This document shows positions 45,427 through 53,898 of a DNA stretch of 64,000 bases, in pieces. The stretch is taken from the NCBI RefSeq assembly GCF_004153225.1, contig NZ_SEMB01000009.1, positions 37,160 through 101,159 on the forward strand, written 5' to 3'. The position numbers and the translations under genes are program-made. The notes below the pieces were generated by a model. That model saw only the letters and a program-made list of their open reading frames with translations, was not told the origin of the DNA and made no database searches. Positions within the stretch are counted from its first letter, which is position 1, and every line of letters begins with the position of its first letter. This stretch comes from Sporolactobacillus sp. THM7-7 (lineage in GTDB: Bacteria; Bacillota; Bacilli; Bacillales; Sporolactobacillaceae).

Positions 45427-46773
45427 ATGAAGAACAAAATCATCCAGCGGAAAAATGGGTATCTCAATCGAACCCCTTTTTTTCAGTATACATTGGTCAC
45501 GCTTATTTTCCCGCTTTGGGGAGCTGCCGCCAGTTTAAATGATATATTAATCACCCAATTTAAGAGCGTTTTTATTTTAAGTGATTTTGCAACCGCTTTC
45601 GTTCAGACGGCTTTTTATGGCGGTTATTTCCTGATCGCGATTCCGGCAGCAACCGTTATTAAACATACCAGTTATAAAATAGCTATAATGAGCGGTTTGT
45701 TATTTTACATTATCGGCTGTTCCCTGTTTTTCCCCGCGTCGCATATGGCTACCTATGGAACGTTTTTGGCTGCCATTTTTGCCATCGCGATTGGTCTCAG
45801 TTTTTTAGAAACGTCCTGCAACACATTTAGTTCCATGCTCGGCCCTGAGGCAACCGCTAATTTTCGGCTGAACCTGAGCCAGACATTTGTTCCTCTCGGT
45901 TTTATCTTGGGCATCGTGTTAGGAAAATATCTTATTTTTTCGGAAAGCGGTAATTTAAGCGACAAAATGGCATCGATGTCCGCGCCAGAAGCCCGTGAAT
46001 ATGGAGAACAGATGTTGCAATTAACTTTAATGCCATACAAATATATCTTAATCATCCTTATCGTTGTGTTTATTATTTTAAGTATCACGCGTTTCCCAAA
46101 ATGCAAAGCGGAAGTTTCCACTAAGCAACCGCGTCCTGGTTTCGTTGAGACGATAAATTACCTATTGCATAACAAACACTTTAAGCGAGGTATCGTCGCC
46201 CAATTCTTTTACGTCGGAATGCAAACGGCAGTATGGTCGTTTACGATCCGGTTAGCTCTGGAAATGGATCAGCAAATCAGCGACAGAGAGGCTTCGGATT
46301 TCATGATTTACAGTTATATCGTTTGGTTTCTCGGTAAATGTGCGGCAAATTATCTGATGTCCAGATTTTCTGCCACCAAGATTCTGTATCTTTATTCGAT
46401 TATGGGCTCAATAACGTTAGCCTGTGTTGTGTCTATTCCAAATACAGGGGCCATTTATGCGGCTATCGCCACGAGTTTCTTTTTTGGTCCGTGCTGGCCG
46501 ACCATTTATGCCCATACTTTGGATACGGTTAAAGAGAAGAGGTATACGGAAACTGCCGGGGCGATTGTGGTCATGGCTATTGTGGGCGGAGCGGTTATAC
46601 CAGTCATTCAGGGGTATGTGTCCGACTTGCTGGGTTCGATGCAGCTGTCGTTCACGGTATCTATGCTCTGTTTTATTATTGTTGCCCTTTACTTTTTCTT
46701 GGAACATCGCCATGAGCTGCAGCAAAAAGATAGAAAGGTGCACGCCGTAACGGACCATCATTATAATCAATGA
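45427..46773 (+). CDS. fucP: L-fucose:proton symporter
   Basis: 448 residues, twelve predicted membrane helices, major facilitator superfamily. Similarity to E. coli FucP is clear in LWGAAASLNDILITQFK, the TAFYGGYFLIAIPA block, FLETSCNTF, LGPEATANFRLNLSQTF and QFFYVGMQTAVWSF. It would bring L-fucose into the cell for FucI. About 260 bp separate it from the aldolase gene with no gene or clear terminator in between; it may be read through or have its own promoter. Confidence 0.9.
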   Translation: MKNKIIQRKNGYLNRTPFFQYTLVTLIFPLWGAAASLNDILITQFKSVFILSDFATAFVQTAFYGGYFLIAIPAATVIKHTSYKIAIMSGLLFYIIGCSLFFPASHMATYGTFLAAIFAIAIGLSFLETSCNTFSSMLGPEATANFRLNLSQTFVPLGFILGIVLGKYLIFSESGNLSDKMASMSAPEAREYGEQMLQLTLMPYKYILIILIVVFIILSITRFPKCKAEVSTKQPRPGFVETINYLLHNKHFKRGIVAQFFYVGMQTAVWSFTIRLALEMDQQISDREASDFMIYSYIVWFLGKCAANYLMSRFSATKILYLYSIMGSITLACVVSIPNTGAIYAAIATSFFFGPCWPTIYAHTLDTVKEKRYTETAGAIVVMAIVGGAVIPVIQGYVSDLLGSMQLSFTVSMLCFIIVALYFFLEHRHELQQKDRKVHAVTDHHYNQ

Positions 46774-46913
46774 GCAAATTGCCGTATGGAAAAAGGATAC
46801 GTCGTGAGGATTGATTTGTTCAAGGGCAAGGAACCACTCGGAAGGTAAGGATGAAGCGATCGCCGGGATCTGTGTCACACTAAAAAAATATGGGGAAAGG
46901 AACGTGAACGTAC

Positions 46914-48278
46914 ATGAGCGGAACCGAAATCCGTAAAAATGGTTCGACCATCGAGAAGCGAAAGACGGGACATTCGGTTGGTATGGGGAAGATCGTTGTA
47001 TCCAGCTGGATTGGGAATACGATCGAATTCTATGATTTTCTAGTCTACGGGCTCGCTGCGGCTCTTGTCTTTGACACGCTGTTCTTCCCGAATGTCAGTC
47101 CGCTTGCGGCGACACTGGCCTCGTTCGCAACGTTTGGTGTCGGTTTTATTGCCCGACCGTTAGGCGGCATCGTTTTCGGACATTTCGGCGATACGCTCGG
47201 AAGGAAGAAGGCACTGATATTTACGCTGGTCGGCATGGGCCTGGCCACGATGCTGATCGGCATCTTACCCACCTATCAGCAAATTGGCGTGCTTGCGCCG
47301 ATACTTCTTGTCCTGCTACGTTTCTTTCAAGGCTTTGTTGTCGGCGGCGAGTGGGGAGGAGCGATGCTTTTTGTTGTCGAAAATGCGTCTGAAAAACGCC
47401 GCGGCTTATTCGGAGCGATTCCTCAGACAGGCGGATTCTCAGGTCAGCTCCTCGCGACCGGGATTTTTTCGCTTGTCACGCTGCTTCCTGAGGAGGCTCT
47501 CCTTACATGGGGCTGGCGAATTCCCTTTATTTTCAGCGCCGTTTTAGTCGGCGTCGGTCTGTATATCCGGCTCCATCTTCAGGAAACACCGGTTTTTGAG
47601 AAAATCAAAGCGAAACAGAAGATTGAGGTCCGTTCATCTCAAAGTCCTGTACTGCGTGTGATCAGAGAATCATGGCGAAAGATTCTGCTTATCATGGTGC
47701 TTCGTTTTGCGGAAAGCGTCCCTTTCTTTTTAGCCACCGTTTTTGCGGTAAGCTACGCTACCCATCAATTAGGGGTAGGCAGCCAGGCCATGCTCCTTGT
47801 TGTGATGTTAACCTGCGTGATCGCCTTTCCGGCTCATGCTTTCTTCGGTGCCGTCTCCGATAAAATAGGTCGGCGCCCGGTTTATATCTTCGGCGCCGTA
47901 TTCGCCGCCGTCTTTGTTGTTCCATTTTTCTACCTTGTTGAAAGCGGTTCCTTCTTTTGGATGGTGCTCGCCTACGTGTTATTCATCAATATCGCCCATA
48001 ATTCCATTAATGCCGTTCAGCCCTCCTTCTTTACAGAAATGTTCGGTCCATCGGTTCGCTACAGCGGCGCGTCGATCGGTGCCCAGCTGGGAGCCATTGT
48101 CGCCGGGGGTTTTACGCCATTTATCGCGAAATGGCTGACCGCGATGAATAACGATCATTGGGCTTATCTGGCCACCTATGTTATCATCGTTGCCCTACTA
48201 TCCGCTGCCGCAGCTTTCATTGCACCGGAAACGTCTAAAAGAGAGCTTACGGAAGAACAACCATCGCTTGAAAAATAG
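46914..48278 (+). CDS. MFS transporter, metabolite:H+ symporter (MHS) family
   Basis: 454 residues with twelve helices. The family marks are SSWIGNTIEFYDFLVYGLAAAL at the first helix, GFIARPLGGIVFGHFGDTLGRKKAL (loop 2-3) and GGEWGGAMLFVVENA in helix 5, as in ShiA/ProP-like carriers of organic acids and related solutes. The substrate is not known. It follows fucP by 140 bp on the same strand and ends at a strong terminator, so it may export or import an acid product of fucose breakdown; this is a guess from position only. Confidence 0.85.
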   Translation: MSGTEIRKNGSTIEKRKTGHSVGMGKIVVSSWIGNTIEFYDFLVYGLAAALVFDTLFFPNVSPLAATLASFATFGVGFIARPLGGIVFGHFGDTLGRKKALIFTLVGMGLATMLIGILPTYQQIGVLAPILLVLLRFFQGFVVGGEWGGAMLFVVENASEKRRGLFGAIPQTGGFSGQLLATGIFSLVTLLPEEALLTWGWRIPFIFSAVLVGVGLYIRLHLQETPVFEKIKAKQKIEVRSSQSPVLRVIRESWRKILLIMVLRFAESVPFFLATVFAVSYATHQLGVGSQAMLLVVMLTCVIAFPAHAFFGAVSDKIGRRPVYIFGAVFAAVFVVPFFYLVESGSFFWMVLAYVLFINIAHNSINAVQPSFFTEMFGPSVRYSGASIGAQLGAIVAGGFTPFIAKWLTAMNNDHWAYLATYVIIVALLSAAAAFIAPETSKRELTEEQPSLEK

Positions 48279-48387
48279 TCACTCTTTTTGAGGAAAAGAA
48301 ACACGTTACGGATTTTATTAAAAATCCGAGATATTTTCTCATAAAGTCTATTACTGATCGAACGTTTGTCCTTTCAATCAAATCAAC

Positions 48388-48433
48388 AAAAAACGATCAA
48401 ATTTGATGGCTGTTTCAAATTTGATCGTTTTTT
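48388..48433. terminator. Strong bidirectional terminator
   Basis: A perfect 18-bp stem (48389-48406 with 48415-48432) with an 8-nt loop, A-rich on the left and T-rich on the right. It closes the carbohydrate region. Confidence 0.92.
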
Positions 48434-48797
48434 GAATGGGAAAAAGTCTCTTGACATGCGTCATGGCCATGACCGTATTGTTGGCGCTCGTCCAGACTCA
48501 ATAAAGCAGATATTGCTTTCGACGGAGAAATTTCTCCTCCTACTCGATTTTTGTCATAAACACTAGGATGACTAAGTTTAAGTAAAATTACAACGTTGAC
48601 AAATTTAATATTAAAAAATAAAATTTATTAATACTAAATACATATGATTAATGTATTTTTCTCGATTAATGCCAATCAGTTCACTGAAAGTCAGTAATGA
48701 GAATATTGAACATTTAAAAAAGTTTGAGGATGCGATCCATTCAGGATAGCATGGATATAGTTTTATATGGTGATGTCTTTCATCGGTATTTATATAA

Positions 48798-48977
48798 ACT
48801 CAGCCGCCTGAAGATTGTGGTAAAAATACTAAATATGTTAAAGGTCATACTCTTCGTTATCGATTCGTCATCTATTTAGAAGCTTTTTTTATAGCGGCAT
48901 TGATGTACTGGATGATCTCCTATTTTGTTACAACAATTGCTGACACGACTGAACAACGAATGAGAGGTAACGCATAA
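48798..48977 (+). pseudogene. Remnant of a membrane protein, possibly an amino-acid ABC permease
   Basis: A frame without a start codon encodes a tail with RYRFVIYLEAFFIAALMYW and MISYFVTTIADTTEQRMR. A last membrane helix followed by a charged end of this style is seen at the C terminus of polar amino-acid ABC permeases. A stop lies in frame at 48795 and nothing similar continues upstream. The stretch 48434-48797 is AT-rich and holds no other recognised feature. Confidence 0.4.
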
Positions 48978-48978
48978 C

Positions 48979-49869
48979 ATGAATTTATTACAGCTAATCA
49001 GTATGAATGAAAGGTTGGAATTGCTATCCAAAACAGTAAAGCCTTTTACGGAACGCGCACAGGAAAATGATGAAAAAGGAAAATTTCCATTCGAAAACTT
49101 TAAGGAATTAAAATCGATTGGTTATCCTGCGCTAACTTTACCGAAAAAATATGGAGGTCTTGGTATTTCCCTATATGAAATGCTGCGGCATCAAGAAATT
49201 ATCAGTAAAGCAGATGGTTCGACGGGGCTTTCCATTGGGTGGCATATGGGGATCATGAAACACCTTGGTGAGAACCAAATCTGGAATGAGGACAAATTTG
49301 CTTCTGTAGCACATGCTGTCGTTCAATCAGGAGCTCTGCTTAATAACGCTGCAACCGAACCAGCTACAGGTAGCCCTACGCGTGGGGGCAGACCTAAAAC
49401 ACATGCGACTAAAAATAATACAGGCTGGACGATAAACGGCCTTAAAAGCTTTACGACACTTTCTCCTATACTCAGTTATTTTGTCGTAAGTGCATCGATC
49501 GATGGGACAGACGAGGTAGGAAACTTCCTGATTAAAAGGGAAAGAGAAGGCGTTAAAGTAAAAGAAACTTGGGATTCTATCGCAATGCGTTCTACGGGAA
49601 GCCATGACTTAGTATTAGAAAACGTTCATGTTGATGAAGATGATCTTGTACAGAAAATAATACCTGGTAAGAAACAACCAGCTGGATGGCTATTACATAT
49701 TCCTGCATGTTATCTTGGTATCGCGAAAGCAGCTCAGGAATCTGCTATAAATTTTGCTACGACCTATTCACCAAACAGTATCGAAGGAACGATATCTGAA
49801 TTACCAAACGTAAAACAAAAGCTAGGTGAAATAGAACTTCACATTCTCGAATCCAAGCACTTCTTATGA
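48979..49869 (+). pseudogene. Acyl-CoA dehydrogenase family protein, 3' truncated
   Basis: 296 residues against about 380-400 for complete members. The N-terminal helical domain and the middle FAD-binding domain are present (GYPALTLPKKYGGLGISLYEM, NNAATEPATGSP, WTINGLKSFTTLSP, MRSTGSHDLVLENVHV), but the C-terminal helical domain, with the catalytic and FAD-contact residues, is cut after about 30 residues by fusion to an unrelated sequence. Relatives of this kind include SfnB-like flavoproteins for sulfur scavenging, often beside amino-acid ABC transporters. The DNA is visibly richer in A+T than the neighbours. The product, if made, is unlikely to work. Confidence 0.75.
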
Positions 49870-50218
49870 TAAGCCACGTGAAGAATTGTTACCAGGTACA
49901 CTTGTACATCTGTGCCTAGATTTTTCCGATCCAAAGAGAACATTAGAGATCATTACGGACTTATATGCAACCCAAGATGATTGGAAGGATCTTCCCAGTA
50001 ACGAATTGAAAGCACTACTTGTTCACACGTATCATCTGCCAGAGGAAGAGGTAAGGGAGAATACGGAAATCAGTCTTTCCTTCACGAAAGAAGCTATTGA
50101 CCGTGAAGTTAAAGTTGTACCAACCATTTTCATTAACGGCAAAAGGAAACCATTAACCTTCCCACTACGAAAGGAAGAAGTGAAAAAAATCGTGGAAGAA
50201 GAAATTGTAACATTATAA
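49865..50218 (+). pseudogene. C-terminal fragment of a DsbA-like (thioredoxin-fold) protein
   Basis: The frame beginning YDKPREELLPGT overlaps the end of the truncated dehydrogenase and continues to 50218. The cis-proline motif VVPTIFINGKR and a helical insert fit the second half of a DsbA-family protein; the N-terminal half with the CxxC active site is missing. The TTG at 49886 could serve as a start but no ribosome-binding site is seen. It marks a deletion or recombination joint near 49860. Confidence 0.55.
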
Positions 50219-50556
50219 AGGAAATATTTTAAGAAAACACTTATTTCATAGAGGGAGTTGGAGCTATTTTTTCGGCTTTAACGATATGCCGGATTTGGAC
50301 TTTTTAATCCGGACAATCGTTTTAGTCGGCCTTTTTTTTGTAGCAGCGTTCGCATCAATAATGTCTCTTTTTTCCATAGTGGATTGACAATTGCTTTTTT
50401 AATCATATTCTTTCGACTTTTTGCTACTATCTTATATGGATTGAGTACGAAAATATCATTTTTTCAACCAGTATTTAATAATCCCGTTTTCAAGATGGTA
50501 TAAGATATTCATAATGCCCCCATAGATTATCTTCTTCACGAAAAATCCTCCCTTCG
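50219..50556. other. AT-rich stretch with possible membrane-protein scrap
   Basis: A frame at about 50268-50387 reads FFGFNDMPDLDFLIRTIVLV and ends soon after another hydrophobic segment; it has no start and no recognised family. CCGGATT / AATCCGG forms a hairpin near 50290. I see no functional gene. Confidence 0.35.
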
Positions 50557-52266
50557 TTAATAACCGCGTTTGACCCAGCCGTCACTGATCCATTCCGGGC
50601 GTGCGGCTTTCCCGTCTGTTAAAAGTTTTGCATCGAAAACATACCATCCTCTTCCGTTAACCATGGCATCCGTTTGATAACGGAATCGAACAAATTCAGT
50701 CCTTTCGGGAAGGCCGATCGTTTGATTCAGCCAATCGCCGCTTGAACCGGTGTATTGTTTGATTGCCGTCCAATCCGAGCCGTTGGAAGAAACTTCAAGG
50801 TTTCCCAAATCATATCCCTTTTCGGTTCGATACCATGTTTTATAAGAAAGGTGGGCTTTGTGACCGGTATCTACCTTGGCTGTGAGTGTACGGTTAAGAC
50901 CATTTCCGTATCCGGAAAACCAGGCCGCGTCTTTGGTAGGCATGGAAACAGGAATGGCGTCGGCGGTCCGTCGGGCGACTGCGCGCCGGATTTCATTCGC
51001 TGACGGCGTATGTCGCGTCGGGTGAACCCGATTGGTTAATAAAATCACTATGGTATTGTTGTTCGGGCTGACGACGATTGATGTTCCCGTATATCCCGTA
51101 TGCCCTATCGTGTGAAGATCGGCCAGCGCATCCATATACCAGCCTTGGCTTAACTCCCACCCAAGGCCATGGTCCTGGCCGGGAAACGCTTCGTTCCAGT
51201 TGGTCTTGATGAGTTGAACGGCTTTTTGGGAAAGAACGCATTTTCCCGCGTAAATCCCATGGTTCAGCATCATTTGTCCGAAAACAGCCAAATCATGAGC
51301 GGAGGAAAAAAGGCCGGCGTGACCCGCTACGCCGTCGAGAGCCCAGGCATTTTCATCGTGCACTTCGCCCCATATCATTTCACGCCCGGTCCAGGGCTGG
51401 GATTCCGTCGCCGCTACGCGTACCTTCAGATTTCGGGGCGGGTTGTACATTGTATCTTTCATATTTAACGGTTCCGAAATATGATCACGGATATATTGGT
51501 CCTCCCGCTGTCCGGTTAAACGTTCCACAAGCACACCCAGAGCGATGTAGTTGATATCACTGTAAACATCATGCGTTCCTGGCTTCTCAGTTAAAGGCTG
51601 CTTTAAGACATAGTTCAGGCGGTTTTCCCGAGTTCCCTCGATTTCATAAAGATGTCTCGGCGGATCAGGTCTGAATCCAGAAGTATGGGTGAGTAACTGC
51701 TTAATTGTCACGTTTTCCTTTCCGTTCGCCGAAAATTCCGGGAGGTACTTGGCTCCCGGATCGTCAAGGGAAAACGCTCCTTGATCCCATAATTGCATGA
51801 CGGCGGTTGCCGTGAACAGCTTGGATAGGGAAGCCAGATCGAAAATGGTGTCTGTTCTCATTTTTATCAGGTGATCCATCTCTGTAAAATTCGAGTCCGT
51901 ATAGCGGGCCGCATAACCATATGACTTCCACTTCGCAATCGCGCCGCGCCGCACGACCATGACGACCGCGCCGGGCATTACTCGATTTTCTATAGCCAGG
52001 TCAATATCTTTATCCATCAGATCTAAAGGGCGTTCAACCATTCCGGCTGCGCGAGCCGTTCCCATATGGACAACGGGAGATGAGGGACCTGGGCGATCCC
52101 ATGGATGCGGATAGGCACTTTTAAAATTTAATGGTTTATCCATTTTGTCATGCTCCTCGTCTGTCGTTTGATGCTGCACCAGCGCATTTCCAACTTTAAC
52201 GCCTCCAAAAAACAACGTTCCAGACAAAAGGATGATTAACGTACTGAATGAAAAACGTCTATTCAT
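50557..52266 (-). CDS. amiE: Exported serine hydrolase, AmiE/YbbE-like (beta-lactamase class C fold)
   Basis: 569 residues. A signal segment (FSFSTLIILLSGTLFFGGVK) comes first. The penicillin-binding fold has the SxxK motif in DLASLSKLFTA, the YxN-like YSDINYIALG and the third box in IGHTGYTGTS. Motifs such as LLTHTSGFRPDPP and GVAGHAGLFSSAHDLAVFGQMM match B. subtilis AmiE (YbbE), an exo-acting N-acetylmuramyl-L-alanine amidase that strips peptides from wall fragments. About 120 additional C-terminal residues (from about 445) form a beta-rich domain. It is divergent from murR and the importer, which supports a role in MurNAc recovery. TATACT near 52300 may be its -10 box. Confidence 0.82.
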   Translation of the reverse strand: MNRRFSFSTLIILLSGTLFFGGVKVGNALVQHQTTDEEHDKMDKPLNFKSAYPHPWDRPGPSSPVVHMGTARAAGMVERPLDLMDKDIDLAIENRVMPGAVVMVVRRGAIAKWKSYGYAARYTDSNFTEMDHLIKMRTDTIFDLASLSKLFTATAVMQLWDQGAFSLDDPGAKYLPEFSANGKENVTIKQLLTHTSGFRPDPPRHLYEIEGTRENRLNYVLKQPLTEKPGTHDVYSDINYIALGVLVERLTGQREDQYIRDHISEPLNMKDTMYNPPRNLKVRVAATESQPWTGREMIWGEVHDENAWALDGVAGHAGLFSSAHDLAVFGQMMLNHGIYAGKCVLSQKAVQLIKTNWNEAFPGQDHGLGWELSQGWYMDALADLHTIGHTGYTGTSIVVSPNNNTIVILLTNRVHPTRHTPSANEIRRAVARRTADAIPVSMPTKDAAWFSGYGNGLNRTLTAKVDTGHKAHLSYKTWYRTEKGYDLGNLEVSSNGSDWTAIKQYTGSSGDWLNQTIGLPERTEFVRFRYQTDAMVNGRGWYVFDAKLLTDGKAARPEWISDGWVKRGY

Positions 52267-52553
52267 TTTTGTTTTCTCTTTACTTAATAAGTATAGAATA
52301 TTCTTTTATTTAATGGAAGTGCTCGTATGTTTATAATCTAATCCACATTGGTGTAAGGTCGCTGAAGGAAAATATGGCTCTTGATGCAGAAGAGAAATGT
52401 TCATCCGTTATTTAGATAGTACAAAAAATCGCTATTAGCATTAGATCTCAAAATTTTATTTCAATTATCAAAAAAATAATAATATCGAAGCGAAAGACTT
52501 GTCAATTAATTTATCGGTCATTCCCTAATTTATTTTTTGATGTTAAATAATGA

Positions 52554-52688
52554 TGTTGATTTTGATCGATATGAAAAAAGCGACATTTGCGAGACTCCTG
52601 CGGGAAAAGCGAGCCGCAGTGAGGATTTTCTAGCGAGGAGGCTCACAGATCGTGCACGGAAAGCGAGTGAATGTCGTGTTCATCAACA
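52554..52688. repeat. Bacillaceae-type intergenic repeat (copy B)
   Basis: Starts TGTTGAT, ends ATCAACA, and has GCGAGACTCCTGCGGGAA, GCGAGGAGGCTCAC and AAAGCGAGTGAATGTCG inside, as in copy A at 34734. Similarity extends to both flanks (TTTTGATCGAT and GATTTAAAAAA). The neighbouring 52267-52553 and 52689-52884 are AT-rich and hold no gene; a TATAAT at 52813 may be the murR -10 box. Confidence 0.85.
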
Positions 52689-52884
52689 ATATCCATTAAC
52701 AAAAGCTTTTGATTTAAAAAAATAGTGAGAAATTCTAACAAATAGATAGACATTTAAATAAAAGCGCTGTAGAATGATAGGCAATAATTAAAATTTTATT
52801 TTATATAAAAACTATAATTTTTGGTATAAAAAATCACACAGGAAATAACATGGTATGGGATATAAAGCAGAATAGGTGATCAGT

Positions 52885-53751
52885 ATGCTACAGGGCGGGC
52901 TTTTACGGCTAAAAGAGTCCATTCATTCGGTCAATCCATCCGAACGAAAAGCGGCAAGTTACATTATCGACTATCCGGAAAAAATGGTCCATATGACGGT
53001 AAGTGAACTCGCGGAAGCAAGCGGATCCAGTCAATCGGCGATCATTCGCCTTTGTAAAACACTGGGATTGAAGGGTTACCAGGAATTAAAACTCAGTGTT
53101 GCCGGAGACCTTCAAGATTCCGGTTCCCGAGAGGATGAATACAAAGAGATCAACCCCGGCAGTGATTTGCAAACGATTATCCGCTCAGTATCCAATAATA
53201 ATATTTTTTCAATCAAAGAAACACTGAAAATACTGGATCCAGAGAAGCTGAAAGCCGCTATTGATTTAATAGAAAAGGCAAAGCGTATTGATTTTTACGG
53301 GACAGGGGCATCGCAGCTTGTAGCGCAAGATGCCCAGACGAAGTTTATGCGCATTAATAAAACGTGCAGCGCTTATGCCGATAATCATCTGCAATTAACG
53401 TCGGCTGTCACGCTTACCCCGAATGACGTTGCTTTCGGGATTTCCAATTCAGGGGAAACGCTTCAAGTCGTTGAATGTGTCAAAGCGGCAAAAGAGGCCG
53501 GAGCGCATACGATCGGGCTGACCCGTTTTGGTAGCAGTACGTTAAGCCGGCTTGTCGATGTGAACATAGAGCTGCTGTCAGTCGAATCGTATGTGCGCAG
53601 CGCCGCAACGTCGTCTCGTATCGTACAGCTTAATATTATTGACATAATTTATGTTGCCGTTGCCGGGCGCCGGTATGATCAGTCTTTACATTATCTGAAT
53701 CGTTCCCTTACGGCAATAAAAAAGAGTTTTCGGCTGAACGAGAGACGATGA
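52885..53751 (+). CDS. murR: RpiR/MurR-family regulator
   Basis: 288 residues. An N-terminal helix-turn-helix of the RpiR type (LAEASGSSQSAIIRLCKTLGLKGYQELK) is followed by a SIS sugar-phosphate sensor domain (FYGTGASQLVAQDAQTKFMR, AFGISNSGETLQVVECVKAAKEAG, GLTRFGSSTLSRL). The family includes MurR, which senses MurNAc 6-phosphate and controls murQ. Its place as the first gene of the importer-murQ-kinase run supports that role. The ATG at 52885 has AGGTG upstream; the GTG at 52876 lies inside that site. Confidence 0.88.
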   Translation: MLQGGLLRLKESIHSVNPSERKAASYIIDYPEKMVHMTVSELAEASGSSQSAIIRLCKTLGLKGYQELKLSVAGDLQDSGSREDEYKEINPGSDLQTIIRSVSNNNIFSIKETLKILDPEKLKAAIDLIEKAKRIDFYGTGASQLVAQDAQTKFMRINKTCSAYADNHLQLTSAVTLTPNDVAFGISNSGETLQVVECVKAAKEAGAHTIGLTRFGSSTLSRLVDVNIELLSVESYVRSAATSSRIVQLNIIDIIYVAVAGRRYDQSLHYLNRSLTAIKKSFRLNERR

Positions 53752-53830
53752 TTGCGGATGACCGATTCCGGCTGCTATCCCTATATCGTGCCGGAAAAGG
53801 GAAAATAAAAGCGTGTGGGTTGATCAGGGT

Positions 53831-53869
53831 AAAAAGTGATGCTTTAAAGGCTTTACAAGCATCGCTTTT
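53831..53869 (+). terminator. Hairpin between murR and the binding-protein gene
   Basis: AGTGATGCTT pairs with AAGCATCGCT, followed by TTTTC. It can act as a partial terminator, letting the regulator and the transport genes be made at different levels, or as an end of the murR transcript. Confidence 0.6.
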
Positions 53870-53898
53870 CATAAAAAAACCAATAGGGGGTATTCACG

